Positions 17,486 through 26,322 of a stretch of DNA of 64,000 nucleotides are shown here, one piece after another. This stretch comes from Micromonospora pallida (GTDB taxonomy: Bacteria > Actinomycetota > Actinomycetes > Mycobacteriales > Micromonosporaceae). The position numbers and the translations under genes were made by a program. The notes beneath the pieces were generated by a model. That model was not told where the DNA came from, ran no database searches, and saw only the letters and a list, made by a program, of their open reading frames with translations. The stretch covers positions 4,279,001-4,343,000 of the forward strand of contig NZ_FMHW01000002.1 of assembly GCF_900090325.1 (NCBI RefSeq), written 5' to 3'. How positions within the stretch are numbered: the first letter of the stretch is position 1; each line of letters opens with the position of its first letter.

Positions 17486-18715
17486 TCACGGTACACCGGC
17501 GGTGCCGGCCAGCGCGGCGGCGAGCGGCCCGGCCAGATCCCCGCCGGCCGGCGGGGCCACCGCGTCGAGCCCGAGCCAGCCGGCCAGCCGGTACAGCTCG
17601 GCGGCGAGGGCGAGCGCGGTCTCACCGACGTCGATACCGGGTTCGGCCCAGGCCGCCGGCACCAGCAGCACCTTCGCCTTCCGGTCGGCCTTCAGGTCGA
17701 CCCGGGCGGTGAACCGGTCCCCCTGGAGGAAGGGCAACACGTAGTAGCCGTACACCCGCTTCGGCGCGGGCACGTAGATCTCGATGCGGTAGGTGAAGCC
17801 GAACAGCCGCTCGGCGCGGGCCCGCTCCCACACCACCGGGTCGAAGGGGCTGACCAGGGTGTTCGTCCGGATCCACCGGGGCAGCCGGGCCTGTGCGTGC
17901 AGGTACGCCGGCTGTCGCCAGCCCTGGACGGCGACCGGGGTCAGCTCCCCCGCCTCGACCAGCTCGGCCACCGCCTGCCGGACGGCGCCCGCCGGCTGCC
18001 GGAAGTAGTCGCGCAGCTCCGGCTCCGCGGCCACCCCGAGGCAGCGGGCCGCGGCCGCGACCAGCGTGCGGTGGGCCTCCGCGTCGGTGGGGGTCGGCGC
18101 GGCGAGCACCTCGGCGGGGAGCACCCGCTCGGGCAGGTCGTACCGGCGGGCGAAACCGTTCGTGCGGTCGGCAGCGGTGACCTCGCCGGCCCAGAAGAGG
18201 TACTCCAGGGCCTGCTTCACCACCGACCAGTTCCACCCCCAGTTGCCGGTCTCCCGGGGCGCGTCGTGCTCGATCTCGGCGGCGGTGAGCGGCCCCCGGG
18301 CGGCGACCTCGTCCCGGACCCAGGCGACCAGCTCCGGCTGCTCCCGCACGATCCGCCGCATGCCGCCCCAGGCCTTCTCCTCGGCCAGGGCCATCCGCCA
18401 GCGCAGCACCGGGTGCAGGGTCACCGGCACCAGGGACGCCTCGTGCCCCCAGTACTCGACGAGGTCCCGTGGTGCCCGGTAGGCGGCCCGGTCGAGCAGC
18501 TCGGTCGGGTACGGCCCGAGCCGGCTGTAGAGCGGCAGGTAGTGCGCCCGTTGCAGGACGTTGACCGAGTCCATCTGGATCAGCCCGACCCGGTCGAGCA
18601 CCCGACGCAGGTGCCGCCGGGTGGGCACGCCGGTGGGCGTGGGGTCGGCGAAGCCCTGGGCGGCCAGCGCCACCCGCCGGGCCTGGGCGAGGGAGAGCGA
18701 TTCCGGTGCGACCAT
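17486..18715 (-). CDS. Winged-helix DNA glycosylase, YcaQ/AlkX family
   Basis: A 409-residue protein of the HTH_42/YcaQ family, whose E. coli member unhooks DNA interstrand crosslinks and whose Streptomyces relative AlkZ removes azinomycin adducts. Family blocks are [31 protein letters not shown], and [17 protein letters not shown]. The ATG at 18715 begins at the conserved region; an earlier in-frame start at 18778 has no support. It is divergent from the GNAT gene at 18795 and followed by the DUF2752 gene. A resistance role to a natural product is possible but no biosynthetic genes are present here. Confidence 0.83.
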   Translation of the reverse strand: MVAPESLSLAQARRVALAAQGFADPTPTGVPTRRHLRRVLDRVGLIQMDSVNVLQRAHYLPLYSRLGPYPTELLDRAAYRAPRDLVEYWGHEASLVPVTLHPVLRWRMALAEEKAWGGMRRIVREQPELVAWVRDEVAARGPLTAAEIEHDAPRETGNWGWNWSVVKQALEYLFWAGEVTAADRTNGFARRYDLPERVLPAEVLAAPTPTDAEAHRTLVAAAARCLGVAAEPELRDYFRQPAGAVRQAVAELVEAGELTPVAVQGWRQPAYLHAQARLPRWIRTNTLVSPFDPVVWERARAERLFGFTYRIEIYVPAPKRVYGYYVLPFLQGDRFTARVDLKADRKAKVLLVPAAWAEPGIDVGETALALAAELYRLAGWLGLDAVAPPAGGDLAGPLAAALAGTAGVP

Positions 18716-18794
18716 CGCCGGGCACCCTAACCGAGCCGTACGACACGCACCGAAAGGCCTCGACTCGACACCCGGCACGGCATAGAACTGTCAG

Positions 18795-19349
18795 ATGCTC
18801 ACCATCCGTCGGGAGGAACCCGGCGACGCCGAGGCGGTCGCCCACGTACACGTACGCAGTTGGCAGGCCGGCTACGCCGGGATCATGCCGGCGGAGGTGC
18901 TGGACCGGCTCAACGTCGTCGCCTGGGCGCAACGGCGACGGGACATGGCCACCGCCGACCCGGCGAACCCGTTCACCACGCTCGTCGCCGAGGCCGAGGG
19001 GCGGGTGACCGGATTCGCCACCTTCGGTCCGTACCGGATCAACCAGAGCCGGGCGGAGCTGGACGAGACCCGCGGCGAGGTCGTCGGGCTGTACGTCGAC
19101 CCCGCCTGCTGGGGAGACGGGACGGCGGGCGCGCTGCTCACGGCGGCCCGGGCCGGGTTGGCCGACCGGGGGTGGACGACGTACCGGGTCTGGGTGCTCG
19201 CCGACAACGCGCGGGCCCACCGGTTCTACACGCGGGCCGGGTTGTCACCGGACGGCGAGGAGTCGACCTATCCGGTGCCGCTGTCCGGTGGACGCGCCCC
19301 GCTCGCCCTTGCCGAGCTGCGGTACGTCGGCCGGGTCGACGGCGACTGA
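18795..19349 (+). CDS. GNAT family N-acetyltransferase
   Basis: A 184-residue acetyltransferase. The acetyl-CoA site region is EVVGLYVDPACWGDGTAGAL, a variant of the usual QRxGxG/A loop in which the last glycines are kept, followed by NARAHRFYTRAGL. The substrate is unknown. A TAGAAC -10-like hexamer at 18783-18788 lies six bases before the ATG, and there is no ribosome site, so the mRNA may be leaderless. Its last 105 bases overlap the opposite-strand glycosyltransferase gene. A second GNAT gene is at 20591. Confidence 0.85.
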   Translation: MLTIRREEPGDAEAVAHVHVRSWQAGYAGIMPAEVLDRLNVVAWAQRRRDMATADPANPFTTLVAEAEGRVTGFATFGPYRINQSRAELDETRGEVVGLYVDPACWGDGTAGALLTAARAGLADRGWTTYRVWVLADNARAHRFYTRAGLSPDGEESTYPVPLSGGRAPLALAELRYVGRVDGD

Positions 19350-20555
19350 GTCGGCCGTCGGGCTGGCCGTCGAGTCGGGCGTCGGGGTCGGTGCGGGCCG
19401 GCGGATCGGCAGGGCCAGCAGGAGCGCGAGGCTGATCCAGACGTAGAAGTTGCTGAACACGAAGCCGTCCACGCCGTCGAAGCCGCGCTCCCAGTGCCAG
19501 ACCAGCCGGCTGATCAGCACGAGGTAGGCGACGGCGGCGAAGGCGAGCAGGCCACGGCGGCGACGACCGCCGGCCGGCGCGGCCATCGCGTTGTCGACCA
19601 GCAGGATCAGCGCCGGGATCAGCCAGACCAGGTGGTGCACCCAGGTCACCGGGCTGACCAGGCACATCACCACGCCGGTCAGGGCGAAGCCGGTCGGCTC
19701 GTCGCCGGCAGCCACCGCCGCCCGGCTCCGGCGGGCCCAGACCAGCACGGTGCCGGCGACCAGCAGCAGCCAGAGCAGGGTGCTGGGGTGCCCCGGGTCC
19801 AGCCGGGCCACCACGCCCTGCAACGACTGGTTGGAGATGAACGCCAGCTCGCCGACCCGGTCGGTGTTCCAGAACGCCTGGGTCCAGTACTCGCGGGAGG
19901 CGTCCGGGAAGAGCGCGGCGGCCAGCAGGGTCGCCCCGCCGGCCACGGCCGTCGCGGTGGCCGCCGCCCGCCAGCGCCCGGTGACCAGCAGGTAGACCAG
20001 GAAGATGCCGGGGGTCAGCTTGATCGCGGTGGCCAGGCCGATGCCCACGCCAAGCCAGCGGCTGCCGCGCGGGGCGAGCCAGAGCAGGTCCACCGCGACC
20101 AGGAAGAGCAGCAGCATGTTGACCTGGCCGAAGTTGACCGTCTCCCGCATCGGCTCGAAGGCGGCGGCCAGGCAGAGCGCCACGGCCAGGGTGAACCAGC
20201 GGGTCCATCCGGCCCGGACCGCGACCGGGTCGAGCAGCCACCAGATCACCACGGCGCTGGCGAGCACGCTCAGCGTCACGCTGACCAGGATCGCCACATG
20301 CCAGGACAGGTACGCCATCGGCAGCATGACCAGGGCAGCGAACGGCGGGTACGTGAAGCCGTACTTGCTGCGGGGCTTGAGGTAGTCGTAGATCTCGCCG
20401 CCGTCGTGCACCCAGTACGTCAGCGCCCCGTGGTACACCTCGAGGTCGAAGAAGCCGTGCCGTTCGGCTGCTACGGAGAGGAACCACGCCACCACCGCGG
20501 CGAGCACGACGACCAAGCCGACCTGCCCGAGCGTCCGTCTGGCCCCCTGGGGCAC
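19245..20555 (-). CDS. GT87/DUF2029-type polyprenyl-linked mannosyltransferase-like membrane protein
   Basis: A 436-residue membrane protein with about nine to eleven hydrophobic segments. RSKYGFTYPPFAALVMLPMA in the first periplasmic loop, GQVNMLLLFLVAVDLLWL and ATAIKLTPGIFLVYLL are typical of GT87 (PimE-like) alpha-mannosyltransferases that use polyprenyl-phosphate-mannose. The acceptor here is unknown. The GTG at 20555 follows GGGAGG at five bases. The last 35 codons, after a Pro/Thr/Asp-rich tail, run antisense into the GNAT gene. It is divergent from the second GNAT gene, with 35 bp between starts. Confidence 0.82.
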   Translation of the reverse strand: MPQGARRTLGQVGLVVVLAAVVAWFLSVAAERHGFFDLEVYHGALTYWVHDGGEIYDYLKPRSKYGFTYPPFAALVMLPMAYLSWHVAILVSVTLSVLASAVVIWWLLDPVAVRAGWTRWFTLAVALCLAAAFEPMRETVNFGQVNMLLLFLVAVDLLWLAPRGSRWLGVGIGLATAIKLTPGIFLVYLLVTGRWRAAATATAVAGGATLLAAALFPDASREYWTQAFWNTDRVGELAFISNQSLQGVVARLDPGHPSTLLWLLLVAGTVLVWARRSRAAVAAGDEPTGFALTGVVMCLVSPVTWVHHLVWLIPALILLVDNAMAAPAGGRRRRGLLAFAAVAYLVLISRLVWHWERGFDGVDGFVFSNFYVWISLALLLALPIRRPAPTPTPDSTASPTADSVAVDPADVPQLGKGERGASTGQRHRIGRLLAVR

Positions 20556-20590
20556 CGTCGCCTCCCTCGCCCTGCGTAGGCTTTCGTCCC

Positions 20591-21169
20591 ATGGCTCTGG
20601 GCTACGTCCGCCCGGCGCGTCCGGAGGACGCCGGCGAGATCGCACGCATTCAACTCGCGACCTGGCGGGTCGCCTACCGGCGAATCCTGCCACGGCACGT
20701 GCTGGACAACCTGGACGAGGGGTACCTCGCCCGACAGTGGACCGCGGCGGTGCAGGAGCCGCCGTCGCCCGCCCACCGGGTGCTGGTCGCCGTCGAGCAG
20801 GCCGAGTCATCGTATCTGGTGGGGTTCACCGCGTCCGGTCCGGCCGACGCGGAGGCCCTCGCGCCGGAGGAGCCGGCCGAGTCGCTCGGCGCGGAGGTCG
20901 CGGCCGTGACCGACCTGCTGGTCGAGCCGCGCTGGGGCCGACGCGGGCACGGTAGCCGGCTGCTCGCGGCAGCGGTCGACCACTGGCGGACCGACGGCTT
21001 CACCCGGGCGGTGGCCTGGGCCTTCGACGGGGACGCGGCGACCCGGAAGTTCCTCACCGGCACCGGCTGGGAGCCGGACGGGGCGGCACGGGCGCTGGAC
21101 GTCGACGACATGCTCGTCCCCCAGCTCCGCCTGCACGTGGCGGTGCCGACGGAGCCGGCGCAGGGTTGA
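20591..21169 (+). CDS. GNAT family N-acetyltransferase
   Basis: A 192-residue GNAT protein. The acetyl-CoA loop is VEPRWGRRGHGSRLLAAAVD, close to the RRxGxGxxL consensus, and DAATRKFLTGTGWEPDG is the final conserved strand-helix. The substrate is unknown. TAGGCT at 20577-20582 lies eight bases before the ATG with no ribosome site, which fits leaderless expression, as in the other GNAT gene at 18795. The two GNAT proteins share the family fold, but not enough sequence to call them a recent duplication. Confidence 0.85.
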   Translation: MALGYVRPARPEDAGEIARIQLATWRVAYRRILPRHVLDNLDEGYLARQWTAAVQEPPSPAHRVLVAVEQAESSYLVGFTASGPADAEALAPEEPAESLGAEVAAVTDLLVEPRWGRRGHGSRLLAAAVDHWRTDGFTRAVAWAFDGDAATRKFLTGTGWEPDGAARALDVDDMLVPQLRLHVAVPTEPAQG

Positions 21170-21283
21170 CGGGTCACCGCGCCGGGTACGCCGCCCGGGA
21201 CGTGCCCGTCACGCGTACGACGTCGGGACGCTCCCGGCGCCGTTAAGCACCTGTACGGCGGAGCACGGCGGAACGGAGACGAC

Positions 21284-21661
21284 ATGTTCAGGGACACGAA
21301 AGCGTTCAGTGGGTTCTCGGTCGACGACACCGACCGCGCCCGCGAGTTCTACGAGCACACCCTCGGCCTGCGGGTGTCGCAGACCGGGGGCGCGGGCGGG
21401 CTGCTGACGCTGCACCTCGCCGGAGACCGGGACGTCCTGGTCTACCCCAAGCCGGACCACGTCCCGGCCACCTTCACGGTGCTCAACTTCCCGGTCGACG
21501 ACGTGGACCGGGCGGTCGACGAGCTGACCGCGAAGGGGGTGCGGCTCGCCCGCTACCCGGGGCTGCCGCAGGACGACAAGGGGGTCATGCGCGGCAACGG
21601 GCCCACGATCGCCTGGTTCACCGACCCGGCCGGCAACATCATGTCGGTCATCGAGCAGTAG
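21284..21661 (+). CDS. VOC (glyoxalase/bleomycin-resistance) superfamily protein
   Basis: A 125-residue single VOC-fold protein built of two beta-alpha-beta-beta-beta modules: [20 protein letters not shown] at the start and [15 protein letters not shown] at the end. The His/Glu metal ligands of glyoxalase I are only partly recognisable, so enzymatic activity is uncertain. GGAACGGAG lies just before the ATG. It is monocistronic, with a strong hairpin directly downstream. Confidence 0.83.
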   Translation: MFRDTKAFSGFSVDDTDRAREFYEHTLGLRVSQTGGAGGLLTLHLAGDRDVLVYPKPDHVPATFTVLNFPVDDVDRAVDELTAKGVRLARYPGLPQDDKGVMRGNGPTIAWFTDPAGNIMSVIEQ

Positions 21662-21668
21662 CCCGTCC

Positions 21669-21704
21669 GGTGGTGGTTCCCACCCACGGGCGGGAACCAC
21701 CACC
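21669..21704. terminator. Bidirectional hairpin terminator
   Basis: Perfect 13-bp arms 21669-21681 and 21692-21704 (GGTGGTGGTTCCC and complement) with a 10-nt loop. It lies between the VOC gene and the end of the sugar ABC permease operon, which are convergent. No T-run. Confidence 0.75.
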
Positions 21705-21709
21705 GCTGC

Positions 21710-22609
21710 TCAGCCCTTGTCCGCGCCGTCGTTGGCGTCCCGGACGAAGTAGCGCTGGAAGACCACGAAGATGATCGCCACCGGGATGGTGGCCAGCAGC
21801 GCCGCGCCCAGCTTGAGCGGGTACTGGGTGCCCGAGCCGAGCGATCCGCTGACCAGGTCGGCCAGCCCCCGGGGCAGGGTGAACAGGGCCGGGTCCTGCA
21901 CGGCGACCAGGCTGTGCGGAAACTCGTTCCAGGAGCCCTGGAAGGAGAGGATGGTCACCGTGATCAGGGCCGGCTTCGCCATCGGCAGCACCACGGACCA
22001 GAAGGTCCGGAACGCCCCGGCCCCGTCGATGCGAGCCGCCTCCTCCACGCTGACCGGGATCGACTCGAAGAACTGCTTCATGATGAAGACCCCGGCCGCG
22101 TCGACGAGCAGCGGCACCACCAGCGCGGCGTAGCTGTCGTACATGCCGAGCTGGTTGAGCACCAGGAACTTCGGGATCAGCAGCACCACGCCGGGCACCG
22201 CCATGATCGCGATGACCGCCGCGAACAGCCCGGCCCGGCCCCGGAACCGCAGCCGGGCCAGGGCGTACCCGGCGAGCGAGGCGAAGAACACCCGGCCGAT
22301 GGTGACCAGCACGGTGACCAGCACCGAGTTGCCCATCCAGAGCGGAAAGTCGGTCCCCTCGAAGATCCGCTGGAATCCGTTCAGGTCGACCGGGTCGGGC
22401 ACCGGGGAGAGCGGGTTCGCCGCCGCGTCCGGCTCGGTCTTCAACGAGCTGGCGATCTGGATCACGAACGGGTAGAGGAACACCAGCCCGAAGAAGACCA
22501 GGATGGCGTACCCGAGGAAGGTCGTCGCCAGGCGGCGCGCGCCGTCGGGACGACGGCCGGGGCCGGCGGGGGCCGGCGGAGCATCCGCCGGTCCGGTCAC
22601 CAGGGCCAT
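21710..22609 (-). CDS. CUT1 sugar ABC transporter permease (MalG-like)
   Basis: A 299-residue inner-membrane permease with six predicted helices. The EAA loop that docks the ATPase is EEAARIDGAGAFRTFWSVVL followed by PMAKPAL. The short N-terminal tail and the DGANDG-type end fit MalG-like subunits. It starts one base after the previous permease stop (TGACATG), with the ribosome site inside the upstream gene, so the two permeases are probably made in equal amounts. It is the last gene of the lacI-binding protein-permease-permease operon. Confidence 0.9.
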   Translation of the reverse strand: MALVTGPADAPPAPAGPGRRPDGARRLATTFLGYAILVFFGLVFLYPFVIQIASSLKTEPDAAANPLSPVPDPVDLNGFQRIFEGTDFPLWMGNSVLVTVLVTIGRVFFASLAGYALARLRFRGRAGLFAAVIAIMAVPGVVLLIPKFLVLNQLGMYDSYAALVVPLLVDAAGVFIMKQFFESIPVSVEEAARIDGAGAFRTFWSVVLPMAKPALITVTILSFQGSWNEFPHSLVAVQDPALFTLPRGLADLVSGSLGSGTQYPLKLGAALLATIPVAIIFVVFQRYFVRDANDGADKG

Positions 22610-22610
22610 G

Positions 22611-23744
22611 TCAGGATCCTCCCGGTACGCGCCGACGCCGCCACGACCGCCGCCCGGCCCGGTCCCGGTCCCGGTCCCGGTCCCGCATCAGCCAACGCTG
22701 ACCGAGGGTCAGCACGATGATGATCAGGAACAGGACGAACGAGATGGCCGCTCCGGAGCCGTACTCGAAGTTCCGGAACGCGGTCCGGTACGACAGGTAG
22801 GCCGGGGTGAGCGTGGTCTTGGCCGGGTCGCCCTGGCTCATCACGTACACCTGGTCGAAGACCTGCCAGGTGCCGATCAGACCGAGGGTGACCACCAGGA
22901 ACGTGGTCGGCCTGAGCAGCGGCAGGGTGACGTACCGGAACCGTTGCCAGCGGCTCGCCCCGTCCAGGGTGCTCGCCTCCTCCAGGGCCACCGGCACGTT
23001 CTGCAACGCGGCCAGGTACATCAGCATGAACGTGCCGGAGGTGGTCCAGACCACCAGCGTGATGATCGAGACCATCGCCACGCTGGGGCCGGCGAGCCAG
23101 TCCCACCAGGTCAGGCCGAACGGACCGCCGCTGGTCAGGGCAGCCGGTGGCTGGTCGACGCCGACCGTGCCGAGCAGGATGTGCAGCACCCCCCGGGCGT
23201 CGGCGAACCACTGCGGCCCGTCGATGCCGAACGCGCCGAGCAGCGCGTTGATGGCGCCCGAGTTGGCGAACAGGAAGAGGAACACCACGCTGATCGCCAC
23301 CGAGCTGGTGACCGAGGGGAAGTAGAACGCCGACCGGAAGAACGCCCTGCCCCGCAGCATCCGGTTGTTCACGATCAGGGCGAGGCCGAGCGCCAGTACG
23401 GTCTGCGCCGGCACCACGATCGCCACGTAGTAGAGGTTGTTCCGGATGCTGGTCATGAAGTCCCGGCGGGCCAGCCCCTCTTCGGTGAACAGCCGGGTGT
23501 AGTTGTCGGCGCCCACGAAGGGCACCCCGGACTGGAACGGGCTGCCCTGGCCGTTCCAGCCGGTCAGGCTCACCCAGAACGCCATCAGGATCGGCAGCAG
23601 CATGAACAGCCCGAGGATCACCACGACGGGGGCCACGAAGATCCAGCCCGCCAGGTTCTCGTTGCCGCGTACGCCGCCGCGACGCCGCCTGCCGGGCGGC
23701 GTGGCCGACGGGGTGGCCGGCGCGGCCAGCGCGTCGATCGCCAT
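22611..23744 (-). CDS. CUT1 sugar ABC transporter permease (MalF-like)
   Basis: A 377-residue permease with about six to seven helices and a large periplasmic insert (about residues 180-225), as in MalF-type subunits. The EAA loop is EEASTLDGASRWQRFRYVTL. The ATG at 23744 is preceded by GGGAGGAAAG. The C-terminus carries a repeated Arg-Asp tract (RDRDRDRDRAGR) encoded by a CCCGGT-type short tandem repeat at 22660-22685. A long palindrome separates it from the binding-protein gene upstream, although both lie in one operon. Confidence 0.9.
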   Translation of the reverse strand: MAIDALAAPATPSATPPGRRRRGGVRGNENLAGWIFVAPVVVILGLFMLLPILMAFWVSLTGWNGQGSPFQSGVPFVGADNYTRLFTEEGLARRDFMTSIRNNLYYVAIVVPAQTVLALGLALIVNNRMLRGRAFFRSAFYFPSVTSSVAISVVFLFLFANSGAINALLGAFGIDGPQWFADARGVLHILLGTVGVDQPPAALTSGGPFGLTWWDWLAGPSVAMVSIITLVVWTTSGTFMLMYLAALQNVPVALEEASTLDGASRWQRFRYVTLPLLRPTTFLVVTLGLIGTWQVFDQVYVMSQGDPAKTTLTPAYLSYRTAFRNFEYGSGAAISFVLFLIIIVLTLGQRWLMRDRDRDRDRAGRRSWRRRRVPGGS

Positions 23745-23831
23745 CTTTCCTCCCTCCGGGGCGGTGGTTGCGACGGTGCGGTGCGCGTTGTGCTGGTGCG
23801 CGTTGTGCTGGTGCGGCGGTAGGGGTTGTGC

Positions 23832-23887
23832 TGGTAGCAGGGGTCCCCTGCTCATCAAAATGCGGTAACAGGGGACCCCTGCTACCA
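23832..23887. repeat. Long palindrome, family A, copy 2 (intercistronic)
   Basis: Perfect 19-bp arms 23832-23850 and 23869-23887 with an 18-nt loop. Read on the minus strand the loop contains TTACCGCATTTTG, matching TACCGCTTTTTG of copies 1 and 3. It begins two bases after the binding-protein stop and lies before the two permease genes, the position of the REP hairpins between malE and malF in E. coli. Confidence 0.85.
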
Positions 23888-23889
23888 CC

Positions 23890-25140
23890 TCAGCTGCCGC
23901 CGAGCGCCGCCTTGGCGTTCTGGTCGAAGCGGGCGAGGATCGCCTTCGGGTCACCCGTGGCGAGGGTGTTCAGGCTGGTGTCCAGGTCCTTCAGGACGCT
24001 GTCCATCTTGGGGGCGTTCACCGGCCCCTGGGCGTACTCGGCACCGTCGATGAACGGCTTGTCGGCCGGGAACTGCTGGGTGTACTGGTCCCGGACCGAC
24101 TGCCGGGACGGCATCACGCCGAACGCCTTGGCGAAGGTCATCTGCTGCTCGCCGGCGGTCATCGCCTCGACGAACTTGATCGCCTGCTCCTTGTGCGCGC
24201 TCTTCGCGGCGATGCCCCAGCAGTTGGTGAAGGAGAGGGTGCCCTGCCCCTTCGGCCCGGCCGGCAGCGGGACGACCTTGTACTTGACGTTCGGGAAGTC
24301 GTTCTGGAGGGCACCCTTGATCCAGTTGCCCTCGATGGTCATCACTGCCTTGCCCTTGCCGAACGCCTCGCCACCCCAGCCGGCGTCGAGCTGCTTCGGG
24401 TAGCGGGCCAGCCCCTCGGCGAGCAGCGTCTTGACGTAGGTCAGGGCCTGCACGTTCTCCGGGGTGTCCCCGGTGGCCTGCTTGCCGTCCTCGCTGGTCA
24501 GCCAGCCGCCGGCCTGGACCATGAAGGCACCGAGCCGGTCCCGGGTGTCGGCGATCGCCAGCGGCACCTGCCCGGCCGCCTTGAGCTTGCGGGCGGTGGC
24601 GGTGAGCTGGTCCCAGGTGGTCGGGACGTCGGCGTCGGTGAGGCCGGCCTTCGTCCAGAGGTCGGTGTTGATCTGGAGGGCGAGGGTGGAGAAGTCCTTC
24701 GGCGCGCAGTAGAACTTGCCGTCGTAGGTGAACGTCTGCCGCAGGCTCTCGTAGAAGTCGCCGGAGTTGCTGATCTTGTCGCCGTACGGTTCGAGCGCGC
24801 CGACGCTGGCGTAGTCGGCGAAGCGGCTGGCGTCGACGTAGAAGACGTCCGGCGGACTGCCGCCGGCGAGCGCCTGCCCGAGCTGCTGGGTGAGGTCCTG
24901 GGCGGGGGTAACCGTGGCGGTGTTGCCGGACTCGCTGGCCCACTTCGCCGCGGCCTCCTGCACCGCCTTGGTCTCCGCCTCACCGGAGGAGCCGATCAGG
25001 ATCTCCAGCTTCGCCGGTCCGCTGGACTGGGTGGCCTCGTCGCCGGAGTCGTCGAAGCCGCTGCCGCAGGCAGCCGAGCCGAACAGGGCGACGGCGGCGA
25101 GGCCAGCCACCGCCGCGCGGCGGATCGTTCGAGGGGCCAT
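23890..25140 (-). CDS. Extracellular solute-binding lipoprotein (family 1, sugar ABC transporter)
   Basis: A 416-residue family-1 binding protein. The N-terminus is a basic/hydrophobic lipoprotein signal with lipobox GSAAC and the modified cysteine at residue 25. KAVMTIEGNWIKGAL and WGIAAKSAHKEQAIKFVEAM are typical of the family. The sugar cannot be read from sequence; the divergent debranching-type hydrolase suggests an alpha-glucan or alpha-glucoside. The gene lies downstream of lacI and upstream of the permeases. No ATPase gene is in the locus, so a shared MsiK-like ATPase elsewhere is expected. Confidence 0.92.
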   Translation of the reverse strand: MAPRTIRRAAVAGLAAVALFGSAACGSGFDDSGDEATQSSGPAKLEILIGSSGEAETKAVQEAAAKWASESGNTATVTPAQDLTQQLGQALAGGSPPDVFYVDASRFADYASVGALEPYGDKISNSGDFYESLRQTFTYDGKFYCAPKDFSTLALQINTDLWTKAGLTDADVPTTWDQLTATARKLKAAGQVPLAIADTRDRLGAFMVQAGGWLTSEDGKQATGDTPENVQALTYVKTLLAEGLARYPKQLDAGWGGEAFGKGKAVMTIEGNWIKGALQNDFPNVKYKVVPLPAGPKGQGTLSFTNCWGIAAKSAHKEQAIKFVEAMTAGEQQMTFAKAFGVMPSRQSVRDQYTQQFPADKPFIDGAEYAQGPVNAPKMDSVLKDLDTSLNTLATGDPKAILARFDQNAKAALGGS

Positions 25141-25182
25141 CTCATCTCTCCTGGTGGGGGTGCGGTCGGGGGAAGGGGTTGG

Positions 25183-26178
25183 TCAGGCGGTCTGCCGGAG
25201 CACCAGCCGGGGCTTCAGCAGCGCCTGGGGATGGGTCTGTCGGGGCGTGTCGCCGAGCCGGCCGGTCAGCAGTTCCACGCAGCGCACCGCGGCCTGGTGC
25301 AGGGGCTGGCAGACGCTGGTCAGCCCGACCGCAGCGGCCACCGGGGTGTCGTCGAATCCGATCACCGGGACGGCGGGGTCGGCGGCGCGGACGGCCTGGA
25401 GGGCACCGAGGGCCAGCGAGTCGCTGGCGCAGACCAGGGCGGTCGGCGGCTGGGGCGCGTCGAGCAGGTCACGGGCGACCCGCTCGCCCTCGCCGATGCC
25501 GTCCTCGGTCTGCCGGTCCAGGTCGGTGGGGTCGACCCCGGCCGCCCGCAGGGTGTGTTCCCAGCCGAGCCGCCGGTCGTCGCCCACCCCGGAGCCGACG
25601 GGCCAGCCGACGAAGCCGATCCGCCGGTGGCCGAGGGCGAGCAGCCGCCGGGTGGCCTGGGCGGTGCCGTCGGCACCGTCCACATCGACCCACGGGTGGA
25701 CGGTCGGGTCGTCCCAGGGGCGGCCGAAGGTCACGAAGGGCACGTCCCGGGCGGTGAGCCAGGCGGTACGCGGGTCGCCCCGCTTGGTGCCGGTGAGCAC
25801 GAACGCATCGAGGTCGTACGCGCCGAGCAGGTCGTCGTACTCCCGGATCTCCCGCGTGTCGTCGGCGGCGGTGTAGAGCATCACCCGGTAGCCGGCGGTG
25901 CCCGCGGTCTCGGAGAGGCCGTGCAGGAAGCGGTCGAGCACGGAGCCGTTGATGCCGTCCCGGGTGGGTTCGATGCGGACGGCGATCAGCCGGGACCGGC
26001 CGGTCCGCATCTGCCGGGCGGCCTGGTTGGTCCGGTAGCCGAGGGCGTCGATCGCCTCCTGCACCCGCTGGCGGGTCTCCTCGCGCACGACGTGCGGGGA
26101 GTTGAGCACGTTGGAGACCGTCTGACGGCTGACCCCGGCCTGCCGGGCCACCGTCGCGATGGTCACCTTCTGTGCCAC
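25183..26178 (-). CDS. LacI family transcriptional regulator
   Basis: A 331-residue regulator with the N-terminal LacI helix-turn-helix (TIATVARQAGVSRQTVSNVL) and a periplasmic-binding-protein-like effector domain (FVGWPVGSGVGDDRRLGW; VIGFDDTPVAAAVGLTSVCQ). The GTG at 26178 follows GAGAGGG; the frame stays open upstream through the operator and has no other signal. It is the first gene of the operon with the binding protein and permeases, and is divergent from the hydrolase gene. The palindrome at 26196-26239, directly before it, is the likely operator, implying autoregulation. Confidence 0.93.
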   Translation of the reverse strand: MAQKVTIATVARQAGVSRQTVSNVLNSPHVVREETRQRVQEAIDALGYRTNQAARQMRTGRSRLIAVRIEPTRDGINGSVLDRFLHGLSETAGTAGYRVMLYTAADDTREIREYDDLLGAYDLDAFVLTGTKRGDPRTAWLTARDVPFVTFGRPWDDPTVHPWVDVDGADGTAQATRRLLALGHRRIGFVGWPVGSGVGDDRRLGWEHTLRAAGVDPTDLDRQTEDGIGEGERVARDLLDAPQPPTALVCASDSLALGALQAVRAADPAVPVIGFDDTPVAAAVGLTSVCQPLHQAAVRCVELLTGRLGDTPRQTHPQALLKPRLVLRQTA

Positions 26179-26195
26179 GAAATCCCTCTCGCCGT

Positions 26196-26239
26196 CTTGA
26201 ACGATCCAATCGAAATAAGGCAGGATTGGATCGTTCAAG
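26196..26239. promoter_or_regulatory. Probable LacI-type operator pair in the divergent promoter region
   Basis: Perfect 16-bp inverted arms 26196-26211 and 26224-26239 (CTTGAACGATCCAATC and complement) around a 12-nt AT-richer spacer. Each arm contains TTGAACGATCCAA, an approximate palindrome with a central CG as in LacI-family sites. It lies 17 bp from the lacI start and about 84 bp from the hydrolase start. A third partial match (GGAACGATC) is at about 26271. Binding by the adjacent regulator is inferred. Confidence 0.75.
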
Positions 26240-26322
26240 TTTCCAGAATGTTTCGCAGCTTGCACCCCCCGGAACGATCTGTCAAGAGACCCGCGTTCCC
26301 CCTGACGACCTGGAGTTCCACT

